From the NCBI RefSeq assembly GCF_004341245.1, contig NZ_SLWY01000023.1, positions 1 through 62,940 of the forward strand: a stretch of 62,940 bases of DNA. The letters are read 5' to 3'. Below the pieces are notes generated by a model, which did not search any database, was not told the DNA's origin, and saw nothing but the letters and a program-made list of their open reading frames with translations. Below, piece by piece: positions 1-10,915 of the stretch (within the stretch, counting starts at the first letter, position 1; each line of letters opens with the position of its first letter). The position numbers were made by a program, and so were the translations under genes. The DNA is from Plasticicumulans lactativorans. Its GTDB lineage: Bacteria > Pseudomonadota > Gammaproteobacteria > Competibacterales > Competibacteraceae.

Positions 1-414
1 TCGGGGGTGAAGGCGTCGGGCCGGCTGGCGGCGAGCGCACGGCGCAGGTCGACCGCTTCGCGCGCGGCCTCCAGCGCCGCCTCGCGCTGGCCGAGGTCGC
101 TGAGGAAGCTGGCGAGGTTGTTGAGCGACATCGCCAGGTCGGGGGTGAAGGCGTCGGGCCGGCTGGCGGCAAGCGCACGGCGCAAGTCGACCGCTTCGCG
201 CGCGGCCTCCAGCGCCGCCTCGCGCTGGCCGAGCGCGCTGAGGCGAACGGCGAGGTTGTTGAGCGAGGCCGCCAGGTTGGAGGTGAAGGCGTCGGGCCGG
301 CTGGCGGCGAGCGCACGGTAGAGGCTGACCGCCTCGCGCGCCGCCTCCAGCGCCGCCTCGCGCTGGCCGAGCGCGCTGAGGCGAACGGCGAGGTTGTTGA
401 GCGACAGCGCCAGG
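1..414 (-). repeat. Three 138-bp tandem repeats encoding TPR units
   Basis: Units begin at 1, 139 and 277 with an exact 138-base period (46 codons); a fourth, more divergent copy continues beyond 415. By hand comparison neighbouring units differ at 12 to 14 of 138 positions, so identity is about 90 percent. Differences cluster in a few codons, while the rest is identical even at third positions. This points to recent duplication or gene conversion. The array stays in frame and is coding. Confidence 0.9.
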
Positions 415-1871
415 TCGGGCGTCGGTGCAGCGGTCCGTTGCAGGCAGGCGGCCAGCCGGCGCTCGACCTCCGCCGCCAGCGGGCGCAGCACCGTCGTCGC
501 CTGCGGCAGGGCGGATGCCACGGCTTGCAGGATCGCGACCTCATCCGCCAGCGACTGCACCAGCCCTTCGAGCCAGCCCAGGGCCGGCGCGTGCCGATCC
601 GAGCGGCGGCCGTCCGGTGTGGCCGAGAAGTCCTGCACGCAGCGGATCAAGGTCTCGATGACCGGCAGGCCGGCGTGTGCCCAGGTGCGCTGCACGGCCG
701 CCGGCGCCGGCTGGCTCTCGGGCCGGGCGAGCACCGCCAGCACCAGCGCCTCGCCGATCAGATCGGGCAGCACCGCAGCGATGGCACCTTCCGGACCCGG
801 CAGCGCGAGGTGCAGCGCGTCGGCGATCCGTGCCGGGTCACCGCCGCTGGTGCGTTTGAGCGCCTGCTGCTCGCCTTCGATCAGGCTCAGCGCCGCCGGG
901 CGTGGCAAACCGCGGCACAGCGTCACGCACGCCGCGACGTGTTCGAGCAGCGTGCGGTCGAGCCCGTGCGCGTCGGCCATGCGGCCGATGCGGGCGCCTT
1001 CCCGCTTGGCCAGCCGGGCGGCCAGATCGAGCCGGCCCAGCGCCAGGGCATCACTGAGGCCGATCTGCGCCGCGAGCAGGCCGGCCATCAGCAGGTACAG
1101 CGGATCGCCGCACCAGTCGAGGGATGCCAGCCGCCGGTCGAACTCGGGCCTGGCGCCGGCAGCGGGCACGCTCAGCCCGGGCTGCACGGCGGCGAACAGC
1201 GCTTGCAACAGTTCGCGCCGCTGCTCCCGTTCAGGCAGTGCCGGCAGCGTCACCGGTGCTGGCGGGTCGAGCAGGTCGCGCACGCCGGCCTCGCTCCAGC
1301 CGCCCTGCTCGAAGACACTCTGCCACCAGCCGCCGCCCGGAGCCCCGTGGCGCTCCAGCAGCAGCAGGCGCAGCGGCGGAGCCGAGCCGGGATCGCGGTC
1401 GGCCAGTTCGCTCAGCCAGGCATGCAAGCGCTGGGCGTGGGCGGCGGCGTAGTCCACGACGACCAGGGTCGGCCGGCGCCAGCCCCAGTCGGCGAGGTTC
1501 TGCTGGCCCTGGAAGCGTGCGAGTTCCCGCTCCTCGACGAAGCCGGCGTCCCAGTCCTTCCCGATACGGACGCACAGCTCCAGCGCGAGCCGCGTCTTGC
1601 CTGCGCCGCCGCCGCCCGTCAGCACGCGCACCGACACCGGCGCCGGGCTCGCCAGCCAGCCCTGCAGGCTCGCCAGTTCCCGATCGCGCCCCACCAGCAG
1701 CTCCGGCGCGCGGAAATACGGGTTCAGCCACTCGATCTCGTTGCGGGGCTTGCGCGACTTCCGGTGGCGGACCAGCGTCAGGTGCGGCAGGCCGCCGACC
1801 ACCGTGTTGCCGTCGCCTTCGATCTGCACGATGACGTTGTTGCGGCCGTCGGCCGTTGCATGCTGGGGCAC
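1..1871 (-). CDS. STAND-type P-loop NTPase with C-terminal TPR repeats (partial, C-terminus outside window)
   Basis: About 623 residues are visible; the reading frame runs off the window edge. The GTG at 1871 is chosen because AGGAG lies 9 bases upstream. After a short N-terminal segment rich in Asn/Gly (residues about 8-35) comes a P-loop ATPase: Walker A GGGGAGKT at 86-93, a Walker B-like strand LVVVDYA, and LLLLER, which could be the STAND sensor strand. A helical middle region follows. From about residue 477 there are near-identical 46-residue repeats containing SLNNLA and EAALEAAREAV, typical of TPR repeats. Known STAND proteins with such repeats act as ligand-triggered oligomerising switches, often in immunity or signalling; that role is inferred here. 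No effector domain is recognised at the N-terminus. It is divergent from ureE and separates that operon from whatever lies upstream. Confidence 0.85.
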   Translation of the reverse strand, partial: MPQHATADGRNNVIVQIEGDGNTVVGGLPHLTLVRHRKSRKPRNEIEWLNPYFRAPELLVGRDRELASLQGWLASPAPVSVRVLTGGGGAGKTRLALELCVRIGKDWDAGFVEERELARFQGQQNLADWGWRRPTLVVVDYAAAHAQRLHAWLSELADRDPGSAPPLRLLLLERHGAPGGGWWQSVFEQGGWSEAGVRDLLDPPAPVTLPALPEREQRRELLQALFAAVQPGLSVPAAGARPEFDRRLASLDWCGDPLYLLMAGLLAAQIGLSDALALGRLDLAARLAKREGARIGRMADAHGLDRTLLEHVAACVTLCRGLPRPAALSLIEGEQQALKRTSGGDPARIADALHLALPGPEGAIAAVLPDLIGEALVLAVLARPESQPAPAAVQRTWAHAGLPVIETLIRCVQDFSATPDGRRSDRHAPALGWLEGLVQSLADEVAILQAVASALPQATTVLRPLAAEVERRLAACLQRTAAPTPDLALSLNNLAVRLSALGQREAALEAAREAVSLYRALAASRPDAFTSNLAASLNNLAVRLSALGQREAALEAAREAVDLRRALAASRPDAFTPDLAMSLNNLASFLSDLGQREAALEAAREAVDLRRALAASRPDAFTP

Positions 1872-2057
1872 CCGCGCGCGCTCCTGTCTTCGAGGGCTGC
1901 GGGGAAGTATAGGTTGCCGCGATCGCCGGGCTCCCTGCGCCAGCCGTGGCGCAGGGGCCGTTCGCAGCGGCCCCGATGGCGCAGTTCACATGCTGCATCG
2001 CCACATGGCCGATGTTATCTTCCGGCAACCGCTGCCGCTCCCGCGAGGACGCCGTCG

Positions 2058-2522
2058 ATGACACTGCTCATCACCGAAAAGCTCGATGCCCACGGACCCT
2101 GCGACGCCACCCTGACCCTGCCCTTCGAGCTGCGCCAGAAGTCGCGCCTGCTCACCGCGCTCGACGGCGGCGAGGCGGTCGGCCTGTTCCAGCCGCGCGG
2201 CGCAGTGCTGCGCGACGGTGACCGCCTGCGCGCCAGCGACGGGCGCGTCGTGCGCGTGGTGGCCGCGCGCGAGGCGGTGACCACGGTCAGCACGCCGGGC
2301 AGCCTGCTGCTGGTGCGCGCCGCCTACCACCTCGGCAACCGCCACGTGCCGCTGCAGATCGGCGTGGGCTGGATGCGCTACCTGCGCGACCACGTGCTCG
2401 ACCAGATGGTCACCGAACTCGGCCTCGACCTGCTGCACGAGGACGCCCCCTTCGAACCCGAGGCCGGCGCCTACGCCGGACACGCCCATGCCCACGCCCC
2501 CAGCCGCCTCGCGCCCGCTTGA
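2058..2522 (+). CDS. ureE: Urease accessory protein UreE (nickel chaperone)
   Basis: 154 residues, the usual length for UreE. UreE dimers bind nickel and hand it to the UreG/UreF/UreD complex, which loads the urease active site in the cytoplasm. The N-terminal half (to about residue 70) looks like the peptide-binding domain. The C-terminal half has the LGNRHVPLQIG metal-binding segment and a short His-rich tail with His at 142, 144 and 146. It overlaps ureF by 35 bases, so the two are likely translationally coupled. The ATG at 2058 follows a weak GAGGA. Urease structural genes ureABC and ureD are absent from the window; upstream is the divergent NTPase gene. Confidence 0.93.
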   Translation: MTLLITEKLDAHGPCDATLTLPFELRQKSRLLTALDGGEAVGLFQPRGAVLRDGDRLRASDGRVVRVVAAREAVTTVSTPGSLLLVRAAYHLGNRHVPLQIGVGWMRYLRDHVLDQMVTELGLDLLHEDAPFEPEAGAYAGHAHAHAPSRLAPA

Positions 2523-3192
2523 GGGCCTGCCGCTGCTGCGGCTGATGCACCTGGTCAGCCCGGCGCTGCCGATCGGTGCCTTCGCCTACTCGCAGGGGCT
2601 CGAAGGCGCGGTCGAGCGCGGCTGGATCGCCGACGAGCACGACCTGCTCGCCTGGCTGTGCGGCCTGCTGCGCCACCCGCTGCGCCACCAGGACGCCCCC
2701 GTGCTGCTGCGCCTGCACGCCGCCTGGGACGCCGACGACCTCGACGCCGTGGCACGCTGGAACGCCTGGCTCTACGCCTGCCGCGAGACCCGCGAACTGC
2801 GTGCCGAGGACCAGCACCTCGGCCACGCGCTCGCACGCCTGCTCGCCGGCCTCGGCGTGGCCGGTGCCGAGCCCTGGTGCGCCGGCGGCACGCGTGCGTG
2901 CTTCGCGACGCTGTTCGCGCTCGCCGCGGTGCGCTGGCAGGTGGCGCCGCAGGCCGCCGCGCAGGGCTACCTGTGGGCCTGGGCCGAGAACCAGGTGACC
3001 GCGGCGACGCGCCTGCTGCCGCTCGGCCAGAGCGCCACCCAGCGCATCCTCGCCGCGCTGCTGCCCGAGATCGCCGCCTGCGCGGCCGCCGCCGGCGCGC
3101 TGCCCGACGACGAGCTCGGCGCCAGCGCCCCCGGCCTCGCGCTCGCCAGCGCCGGCCACGAAACCCAGTACTCGCGGCTGTTCCGCAGCTAG
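2488..3192 (+). CDS. ureF: Urease accessory protein UreF
   Basis: 234 residues, all-helical UreF family. UreF bridges UreG and UreD on the urease apoprotein and gates GTP hydrolysis by UreG. Recognisable segments are the N-terminal HLVSPALPIGAFAYSQGLE stretch (residues about 21-39) and the C-terminal SAGHETQYSRLFRS, matching the conserved tail that contacts UreG. It starts inside the 3' end of ureE and is followed 30 bases later by ureG, consistent with one ureEFG transcript. Confidence 0.93.
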   Translation: MPTPPAASRPLEGLPLLRLMHLVSPALPIGAFAYSQGLEGAVERGWIADEHDLLAWLCGLLRHPLRHQDAPVLLRLHAAWDADDLDAVARWNAWLYACRETRELRAEDQHLGHALARLLAGLGVAGAEPWCAGGTRACFATLFALAAVRWQVAPQAAAQGYLWAWAENQVTAATRLLPLGQSATQRILAALLPEIAACAAAAGALPDDELGASAPGLALASAGHETQYSRLFRS

Positions 3193-3222
3193 CGACCTTC
3201 CGACCCCGCGGAGATCACCACC

Positions 3223-3843
<621 letters not shown>

Positions 3844-3951
3844 GGACGGCCGCGCCGGCGGGCGCCCACCGGCGCGGCGGACGGGGGCGGTGCGCGGGCC
3901 GGCACTTCGGGCGACCGGCGTGGCGGATCGCAGCCGGGCGCGGGCGCGCGT

Positions 3952-4923
3952 TCAGGCGTCCCGGGCGAACAGCTCGCTCGCCATGTACTTGAGCCCGGTG
4001 TCGCACGCCACCGTGACGACCGTCGCGTCCGGGCCGAGCTCGCGGGCGAGTTCGAGCGCCGCCACCACGTTGAGGCCGGACGAGATGCCGACGAGCAGCC
4101 CCTCGTCGCGCGCGAGGCGCCGGCACATGTCGCGGGCGGCGGCTTCCGGCACGCAGCGCACCTCGTCGAGCAGTTGCCGGTCGAGCAGCGGCGGCACGAA
4201 GCCCACGCCCAGCCCTTCGACGTGGTGCTCGCCGGCCCGCCCGGTCGAGATGACCGGCGACGAAGCGGGTTCCAGGGCGACGATCCGGGTCCGCGGAGCC
4301 GCCCGCTTCAGCGCCCGGGCGACCCCCATCAGCATGCCGGCCACCCCCACCCCGCCGCAGAACGCGGAGATGCCGCCGGGGAACTGTTCGAGCAGTTCCG
4401 TGCCGATCTCCTCGTAGCCGATCAGCGCGTCCCGGTTGTTGAACTGGTCGGTGCCGTAGCAGTCGCCGTCCGCCGCCAGTTCGCCGGCGCGGCGCATCAT
4501 CGCCGGGATCAGTGCGGGCGTGATGTTCCCGCTCGGGCTGTGCACCAGGTCGAGCGCGGCGCCGAACGCCGCCATGGTCTTGAGCTTCTCCGGCGCGAAC
4601 GCATCCGACGAGACGACGCGGAACCGGTACCCCTTGACCGCGCACACGAACGCGAGCGACGAGCCCGTACTGCCGCCGGTGTACTCGACGACCGTCATGC
4701 CGGGCTTCAGCACCCCCCGCCGCTCGGCCTCCTCGACCATCGCCCGCGCCATCCGGTCCTTGTACGAACCCGTCGGGTTGAAGAACTCCAGCTTGACGAA
4801 CACCGACGCGCACCCGGCCGGCACCACCCGCCGCAACCGCACCACCGGCGTATTGCCGATCGCATCGAGGGCGTTCTCGACGGGCATCGGTGGGGATGCA
4901 CGGTGCGCGGGCGGTGAACGCAT
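3952..4923 (-). CDS. PLP-dependent cysteine synthase-family protein
   Basis: 323 residues from the ATG at 4923, chosen because AGGAGG lies 6 bases upstream; later in-frame ATGs lack such a site. It belongs to fold-type II PLP enzymes. The Schiff-base lysine is K55 in NPTGSYKDRMA, and the phosphate or substrate loop is TGGSTGSS at 82-89. A glycine-rich cofactor-binding loop, GGVGVAGML, follows. O-acetylserine sulfhydrylases normally have TSGNTG in the substrate loop, so the GGSTG variant suggests a different amino-acid substrate such as a cystathionine- or diaminopropionate-type substrate; this is uncertain. The gene is convergent with ureG and is flanked by ureG and by the ureG remnant. Confidence 0.85.
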   Translation of the reverse strand: MRSPPAHRASPPMPVENALDAIGNTPVVRLRRVVPAGCASVFVKLEFFNPTGSYKDRMARAMVEEAERRGVLKPGMTVVEYTGGSTGSSLAFVCAVKGYRFRVVSSDAFAPEKLKTMAAFGAALDLVHSPSGNITPALIPAMMRRAGELAADGDCYGTDQFNNRDALIGYEEIGTELLEQFPGGISAFCGGVGVAGMLMGVARALKRAAPRTRIVALEPASSPVISTGRAGEHHVEGLGVGFVPPLLDRQLLDEVRCVPEAAARDMCRRLARDEGLLVGISSGLNVVAALELARELGPDATVVTVACDTGLKYMASELFARDA

Positions 4924-4950
4924 GGGAGGCCTCCTGACGGATACTTGTCG

Positions 4951-5034
4951 GTGCTCTTCAATCTGATGATCGGCGAAGGGGACGATGCGATCATCGCCTT
5001 CACCGAAACGCAAAGGATGCGGTTCGCGGCAGCG
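4951..5034 (+). pseudogene. Degenerate copy of the 3' end of ureG
   Basis: These 84 bases align without gaps to ureG positions 3757-3840. I count 64 of 84 identical, including GCGATCATCGCCTTCA and CGAAACGCA. The frame is kept but the ureG stop TGA has become CGA. No other part of ureG is present and there is no start codon of its own. It is a relic of a duplicated or second ureG, left on the far side of the cysteine-synthase-like gene. It sits at the junction with the lower-GC PIN/ATPase pair. Confidence 0.75.
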
Positions 5035-5038
5035 CGAT

Positions 5039-5491
5039 TCAGAGACGGCGGTCGTAACCGGCCAGATCCCTGTCCAGCGACCAGATCAGCACGCGCCGCG
5101 CGCGATTGAGTATGCACTGGCGATCGAATTCCGCCACGATCGAGCGATCGCCAAAACCGCGCCCGCACGCTGCATGTTCGGGGAAGTCATCGAGCCATTC
5201 GAGAATGGAGTCTTTGTCCGGAAACGGCGTCGTTACCCATGGTGCCTCTCCATTGCATGCCTTGCGCACTTCATCGCGGAATCGCTCAGCGTACCGACGG
5301 CGATCGCCACCATCCCTGAGATGGCCGATGTGATTGCCAGTTTCGATGATCGCAACCATCGGCAACAACAAGCTCCACTGTGCTTCGATGTGCTTGGCCA
5401 GTTCACCCCGGGCTTCGTCGCACCGCTGATTCTTGCCCGGAATATCTAGCACATTACAGAAGATGCTGGTATCGACGATGCAGACCGTCAT
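5039..5491 (-). CDS. PIN-domain ribonuclease-like protein
   Basis: 150 residues. The PIN-domain acidic set is visible: D7 in VDTS, E50 in IETGN, D115 in GFGDRSI, and D140/D142 in SLDRD. PIN domains are Mg-dependent RNases, often toxins. The start ATG overlaps the stop of the upstream ATPase gene by 4 bases (ATGA), so the two are translationally coupled. No small antitoxin gene of the VapB type is adjacent; the partner is a large ATPase. Base composition is visibly less GC-rich than the neighbouring genes, suggesting horizontal acquisition. Role as effector of a defence pair is inferred. Confidence 0.8.
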   Translation of the reverse strand: MTVCIVDTSIFCNVLDIPGKNQRCDEARGELAKHIEAQWSLLLPMVAIIETGNHIGHLRDGGDRRRYAERFRDEVRKACNGEAPWVTTPFPDKDSILEWLDDFPEHAACGRGFGDRSIVAEFDRQCILNRARRVLIWSLDRDLAGYDRRL

Positions 5492-6789
5492 GCACCGTCA
5501 CCGGACCTGAGCGACTCCAGCCACGCCAGCGCCTTGGCTTTCTTCTCATCGGGCCGCGGATGGTGTTTGACAAAGCGATCGAGAATCCCCGTGGTCAGCA
5601 GATAGCCGACGCCGCCCTGCGCGATCAATTCGGGATAGTCAGCGATATTTTGTAGCCGCACCAGCCGACTGTCGCCCTCGACCGGGTCGCGGTAGCAGAA
5701 CACCACGTCCGGCACCGCGCGGTCGGGCAAGGCGTCCAGCAAGGCAGGATTGTGGCTGGTAAGCAGCACCTCCAGGTGCCGACGCTCGGCGATCCCCAGA
5801 ATGCCTTTCAACAACGTCGCGGCGCGCCCCGGATGTACGCCGTTATCGATCTCCTCGATCACCACCAAGGCCCCTTCGGGTGCCGACAACAACGCAGCGG
5901 CGATCGCCAATACCCTCAGCGTCCCATCGGACAGCAGCGGCGCGGGAACCTTGCGCTCCGTACCACCGAAGGTCTCCGTGAGTTCGAACATCACCTCACC
6001 GCGCGGCGCGGTGATAAAATTGAGATCGCGAATATCCTGTTCGGGCAGGCTCGCAATAAAGCTGAGAATAGATTCGCGGTTCGACGCGTCCCACCACAAA
6101 TTGAACAGCACGCTGGAGAGATTGCGCCCGTCTTCCCGCAGTTTCTTGTCGGACGTAAAGCTGTAATCCCTCATCACGGCCGGTCGTGGATCGAGGAACA
6201 AGGCGCTGCTCAACTGCTGCCGCAAGTCGCCGGTGATTTTCGGAATGGTGCTCTGCGCGGTCTTGTGGCCGACATCGAAGCGAGCGGCGCTTTCGAGCTG
6301 CATGAAAATCGCGAACTGGTCGGAGCAGATGATCTTCGGTTTCACGCCCCCCCGCGCAAAATTGTTGTAGGCGACGCGCACATCGTGACTGAGCCCTTGG
6401 GCCGGCTGGTCGATTTCGTACAAGGGCACCCTTTCAGCGGGGTCGCTGATGGATTCGTAATCCACTCGCAGGTCATCACCATCGACGCGGATGCGAATGC
6501 GGAATCGATTCCATTTTTCACCAGCCAGCGTACACCCCAGCGTGAATGCCGATTCTGTGGGGTAGGCCAGATCGTTCAGGCCTCCGCGCACGCACGAATC
6601 CGAGTCCTGCGTCACACGCAGAATCTCTGGCAAGCGCCGCCCCTGCGCCAGCCACGACAGGAACCGGATCGCTTCGATCGCATTGCTCTTACCCGACGCG
6701 TTGGCGCCGATCAGCACGGTGAGTGGCGCCAGCGGCAATGTCGCAGCGTGGTAGCTCTTGAAGTCCTCGATTCGGATCTCGGTGATCAC
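5488..6789 (-). CDS. AAA/ABC-type ATPase (RecF/OLD-like, AAA_21) partner of PIN protein
   Basis: 433 residues from GTG at 6789, giving the typical N-terminus with IEDFKSY before the P-loop; an in-frame ATG at 6822 is the alternative. Walker A is GANASGKS at 28-35. Near the C-terminus come a signature-like LLSDGTLRVLAIA, the Walker B VVIEEIDNG and a LLTSHNPALLDAL H-loop. This is the single-polypeptide ABC-like fold of RecF/OLD-type ATPases. Such ATPases with a small nuclease partner form several known phage-defence pairs (Gabija, Septu, PARIS-like), but a PIN partner is not one of the well-known combinations I can name. Its codon use and lower GC differ from the surroundings. Confidence 0.85.
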   Translation of the reverse strand: MITEIRIEDFKSYHAATLPLAPLTVLIGANASGKSNAIEAIRFLSWLAQGRRLPEILRVTQDSDSCVRGGLNDLAYPTESAFTLGCTLAGEKWNRFRIRIRVDGDDLRVDYESISDPAERVPLYEIDQPAQGLSHDVRVAYNNFARGGVKPKIICSDQFAIFMQLESAARFDVGHKTAQSTIPKITGDLRQQLSSALFLDPRPAVMRDYSFTSDKKLREDGRNLSSVLFNLWWDASNRESILSFIASLPEQDIRDLNFITAPRGEVMFELTETFGGTERKVPAPLLSDGTLRVLAIAAALLSAPEGALVVIEEIDNGVHPGRAATLLKGILGIAERRHLEVLLTSHNPALLDALPDRAVPDVVFCYRDPVEGDSRLVRLQNIADYPELIAQGGVGYLLTTGILDRFVKHHPRPDEKKAKALAWLESLRSGDGA

Positions 6790-6869
6790 GGCGGTTCGCT
6801 TCCGCAGGGGTACGCCAGGCATTGTGCAACATCGCCCGCGCGTCGGTGGCCCCCGGCACCCGCCTCCCG

Positions 6870-7871
6870 CTACCTGACCCTCACGCTCACCGGAAAGTGA
6901 TCCGCATAACCGTCGGGGTCGTAACCATCGCGCCCCTGGCTCGGGGCGCCGAAGGGGCGTGGGGCGCGGTATTCGCCGCGGCGGATCATCGCCGGCAGGG
7001 CTTCGATGCGGGCGCTGTCTGGCACCAGCTGGAACGGCCCCTTGCCGTTGAGCAGGCCGCGTGCGACCAGGATCTGGTCGAGCACGTTGGGGTCGCCCTC
7101 GTAGACGTGGCTGGCCTGGCCGGTGCCGAGCGCGGGCCACATCAGGTTGAGCAGATACGGCGTGTCGTCGACGCCGTTGCGGCGGTTGAGCAGGCGCGTG
7201 CGGCTGCGTTCGGCGCCGGCGTGCTGCATCAGCGAGCGGTTGAAGGGCTCGTCGTTGAAGTCGCCGAGGGCGATCAGGCTGACGTCGACGCCCTTCAGTT
7301 CGCGCACGCGGCGGTGCCAGTAGCTCAGCGTCTCGGCGGCGACGATGCGGTAGGCCTCGCTCTCCTGCTCGCCGCCGAGGCGGGACGGCCAGTGGTTGCC
7401 GATCAGCACCAGCTCGTGGCCGCGGCGGTCGCGCAGCGTGACCTGCAGCAGTTCGCGCGTGGCGAGGTGCGACTGGATCTCGCGGGAGAAGATCGCCGCC
7501 GGGTCGGCCTCGAACACCGCGGCGTCGTAGAGGAAGGCGACGTCGATGCCGCGACGGTCGGGAGTGTCGTGGTGCACGACCTGGTAGCGGCGCCCGGTCG
7601 CGGCGCCCAGGCGTGCGGCGAGCAGGCCGACGACGTGGGCGTTCTCGACCTCGGCGACGCCGAGCACGTCGGGGCCGTGGTCGCCGAGCTGCGCGGCGAT
7701 CGCGCTGAGCTGGCCGAGCTTGCGGTCGAGCACGGCGGCGTCCCAGCCCGCGAGGTACTTCATCAGCTCGCGGTTGCCGGCGATCTTCGCCGGGCGGCGC
7801 TCGGGCGGCGCGTCGACCTGGTCGAACAGGTTCTCGACGTTCCAGAAGGCGATGCAGCGTTCGCTGGGCAT
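6870..7871 (-). CDS. Endonuclease/exonuclease/phosphatase family protein
   Basis: 333 residues from the ATG at 7871 (GGAG 8 bases upstream), giving the family N-terminus with WNVENLFD. Metal and catalytic motifs of the DNase I-like fold are in order: WNVEN, AEVEN, GNHWPSR, LGDFNDEP and the C-terminal DHFPV. The substrate (nucleic acid, lipid or phosphoester) cannot be told from sequence. No signal peptide is evident. It has high GC like the core genome, so it probably marks the edge of the lower-GC segment to its left. Confidence 0.85.
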   Translation of the reverse strand: MPSERCIAFWNVENLFDQVDAPPERRPAKIAGNRELMKYLAGWDAAVLDRKLGQLSAIAAQLGDHGPDVLGVAEVENAHVVGLLAARLGAATGRRYQVVHHDTPDRRGIDVAFLYDAAVFEADPAAIFSREIQSHLATRELLQVTLRDRRGHELVLIGNHWPSRLGGEQESEAYRIVAAETLSYWHRRVRELKGVDVSLIALGDFNDEPFNRSLMQHAGAERSRTRLLNRRNGVDDTPYLLNLMWPALGTGQASHVYEGDPNVLDQILVARGLLNGKGPFQLVPDSARIEALPAMIRRGEYRAPRPFGAPSQGRDGYDPDGYADHFPVSVRVR

Positions 7872-8090
7872 GGCGGCGGCTCCGCAGGGGCTGGCGACGC
7901 CCCAAGTATGGCCGCCCGCGGCGCACACGCCGGGCGCGTGCGTACCGGTGGCGGCCTCGGCGACGCCCTGCTGCGGCTGAGGCGTGCGTCGCCCGCCCCT
8001 CGCGCACTGGATTCGCCGCGATTACGCGCCAAGCTTGAAGGCTGCGGCATGTCCGCGCGCGCCGCCGCGCAGAGGAGAAACCGACCGATC

Positions 8091-9698
8091 ATGTCCGCTC
8101 CCCCCGAGGCGCTCGCGCCGGTGTCGGCGTGGGCACCGTTGCGCCATCCGGTGTTCCGCCTGCTCTGGGTCGGCTGGCTCAGCGCCAACGTCTGCATGTG
8201 GATGAACGACGTCGCCGCGGCCTGGCTGATGACCTCGCTGTCGCCGGCGCCGGTGATGGTCGCGCTGGTGCAGACGGCGTCGACGCTGCCGGTGTTCCTG
8301 CTCGGGCTGCCGAGCGGGGCGCTGGCCGACATCCTCGACCGGCGCCGCTACTTCATCGCCACGCAGTTCTGGGTGGCCGCGGTCGCCGCGGTGCTGTGCA
8401 CGATGTCCTTCCTCGGCCTGCTGACGCCGGCGCTACTGCTGGCGCTGACCTTCGCCAACGGCGTCGGCCTGGCGATGCGCTGGCCGGTGTTCGCGGCGCT
8501 GGTGCCGGAGCTGGTGCCGCGGCGCGAACTGCCGGTGGCGCTGGCGCTGAACGGCATCGCGATGAACGCCTCGCGCATCTTCGGCCCGCTGGTCGCCGGC
8601 GCGCTGATCGCCAGCGCCGGCAGCACCTACGTGTTCGTGCTGAACGCGGTGCTGTCGCTGACGGTGGGGCTGTCGCTGCTGCGCTGGCAGCGCGAGCACA
8701 CCGTCAGCACGCTGCCGCCCGAGCGCCTGTTCGGCGCGATCCGCGTCGGCGTGCAGTACGTGCGCGAATCGCCGTTCGTGCTCGCGGTGATGCTGCGGGG
8801 CTTCCTGTTCTTCCTCAACGCGATCCCGGTGATCGCGCTGCTGCCGCTGCTGGTCAAGCGCCTGCCGGGCGGCGGTGCGGCCACCTACACGGTGCTGATG
8901 GCGGCGATGGGCAGCGGCGCGATCATCGCCGCCAACTTCCTGCCGCGCCTGCGCCAGGTGATGACGCGCGACCAGATGGTGCGCAACGGCACGCTGCTGA
9001 GCGCGGCGGCGACCGCGCTCGCGGCGTTCGCGCCAAGCGTCTGGGTGGCGGTACCGGCGCTGCTCGCCGCCGGCATGGCGCAGATCTCCACCGCCAACTC
9101 GCTGACGGTGGCGGCGCAGTTGTCGCTGCCGGACTGGGTCAAGGCACGCGGCATGGCGATCTACCAGATGGCGATGATGGGCGGCAGCGCCGCCGGCGCG
9201 GCGCTGTGGGGCACGGTCGCCACCCATTCCGACCTGCGCACCGCGCTGCTCGCCGCCGCCGCCGCGGCGCTGCTCGCGCTGCTGGCGGCGCGCCGCCTCA
9301 AGGTGGGCGGCAGCATCGAGGACCTCACGCCGGCGCCGCTGTCGCAGCGGCCGAAGCTGCAGGTCGCGATGGAGCCCGAGCGCGGCCCGGTGCTGACCAC
9401 CATCGAGTACCGCATCGATCCGGCGCGCGCCGAGGAATTCCTCACGCTGATGCGCGCGAGCCGGCGGCGCCGGCTGCGCTACGGCGCGCGCTCGTGGGAG
9501 CTGTTCCGCGACGCCACCGATCCGTCGCGCTACCTCGAACACTTCATCGACGACTCCTGGGTGGCGCTGCTGCGCCACCACGAGCGGGTCACCGCCTACG
9601 ACGTCGAGATGCGCACGCGCCGCTACGCGCTGCACCTCGGCGACGACCCGCCGCTGGTCACCCACTTCGTCGCCGAGACCGTGCTGCCGCGGCGCTGA
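8091..9698 (+). CDS. MFS transporter with C-terminal dimeric barrel-like domain
   Basis: 535 residues; the ATG at 8091 has AGGAG upstream (spacing about 13). Residues about 15-410 form a 12-helix major facilitator of the MFS_3/enterobactin-exporter-like type ([16 protein letters not shown] is the loop 2-3 motif). Residues about 430-535 are a soluble tail with [16 protein letters not shown] and HFVAETVLP, resembling the ferredoxin-like fold of antibiotic-biosynthesis monooxygenases; this fusion is common in the family. Substrate unknown. Next is hpd on the same strand. Confidence 0.85.
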   Translation: MSAPPEALAPVSAWAPLRHPVFRLLWVGWLSANVCMWMNDVAAAWLMTSLSPAPVMVALVQTASTLPVFLLGLPSGALADILDRRRYFIATQFWVAAVAAVLCTMSFLGLLTPALLLALTFANGVGLAMRWPVFAALVPELVPRRELPVALALNGIAMNASRIFGPLVAGALIASAGSTYVFVLNAVLSLTVGLSLLRWQREHTVSTLPPERLFGAIRVGVQYVRESPFVLAVMLRGFLFFLNAIPVIALLPLLVKRLPGGGAATYTVLMAAMGSGAIIAANFLPRLRQVMTRDQMVRNGTLLSAAATALAAFAPSVWVAVPALLAAGMAQISTANSLTVAAQLSLPDWVKARGMAIYQMAMMGGSAAGAALWGTVATHSDLRTALLAAAAAALLALLAARRLKVGGSIEDLTPAPLSQRPKLQVAMEPERGPVLTTIEYRIDPARAEEFLTLMRASRRRRLRYGARSWELFRDATDPSRYLEHFIDDSWVALLRHHERVTAYDVEMRTRRYALHLGDDPPLVTHFVAETVLPRR

Positions 9699-9747
9699 GC
9701 CGCCGGCGCCCGGGGCCCACCGTCAACGCTCGCCAGGAGTACCCGCC

Positions 9748-10830
<1,083 letters not shown>

Positions 10831-10915
10831 GCGCGGCGCCAGCCCGCGGCGACAGACCGCCGAAAGCCGCTTTCGGGCATGCTGGCGGCCCCGCCCCGCT
10901 GCCCGTACCGCTGCC

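Noticed and set aside
1-414. 138-bp repeat array looking like a CRISPR or satellite
   Set aside because: Units are contiguous without spacers, keep a 46-codon frame and encode TPR helices, so they are part of the coding region.
394-2522. Long plus-strand open frames across the STAND gene and into ureE
   Set aside because: They are antisense to the NTPase, which has P-loop and TPR motifs and a ribosome site; the translated sense is low-complexity Arg/Pro/Ala. Only the ureE part from 2058 is real.
5039-5491. VapBC-type toxin-antitoxin system
   Set aside because: The PIN gene has no small antitoxin partner; the coupled gene is a 433-residue ATPase.
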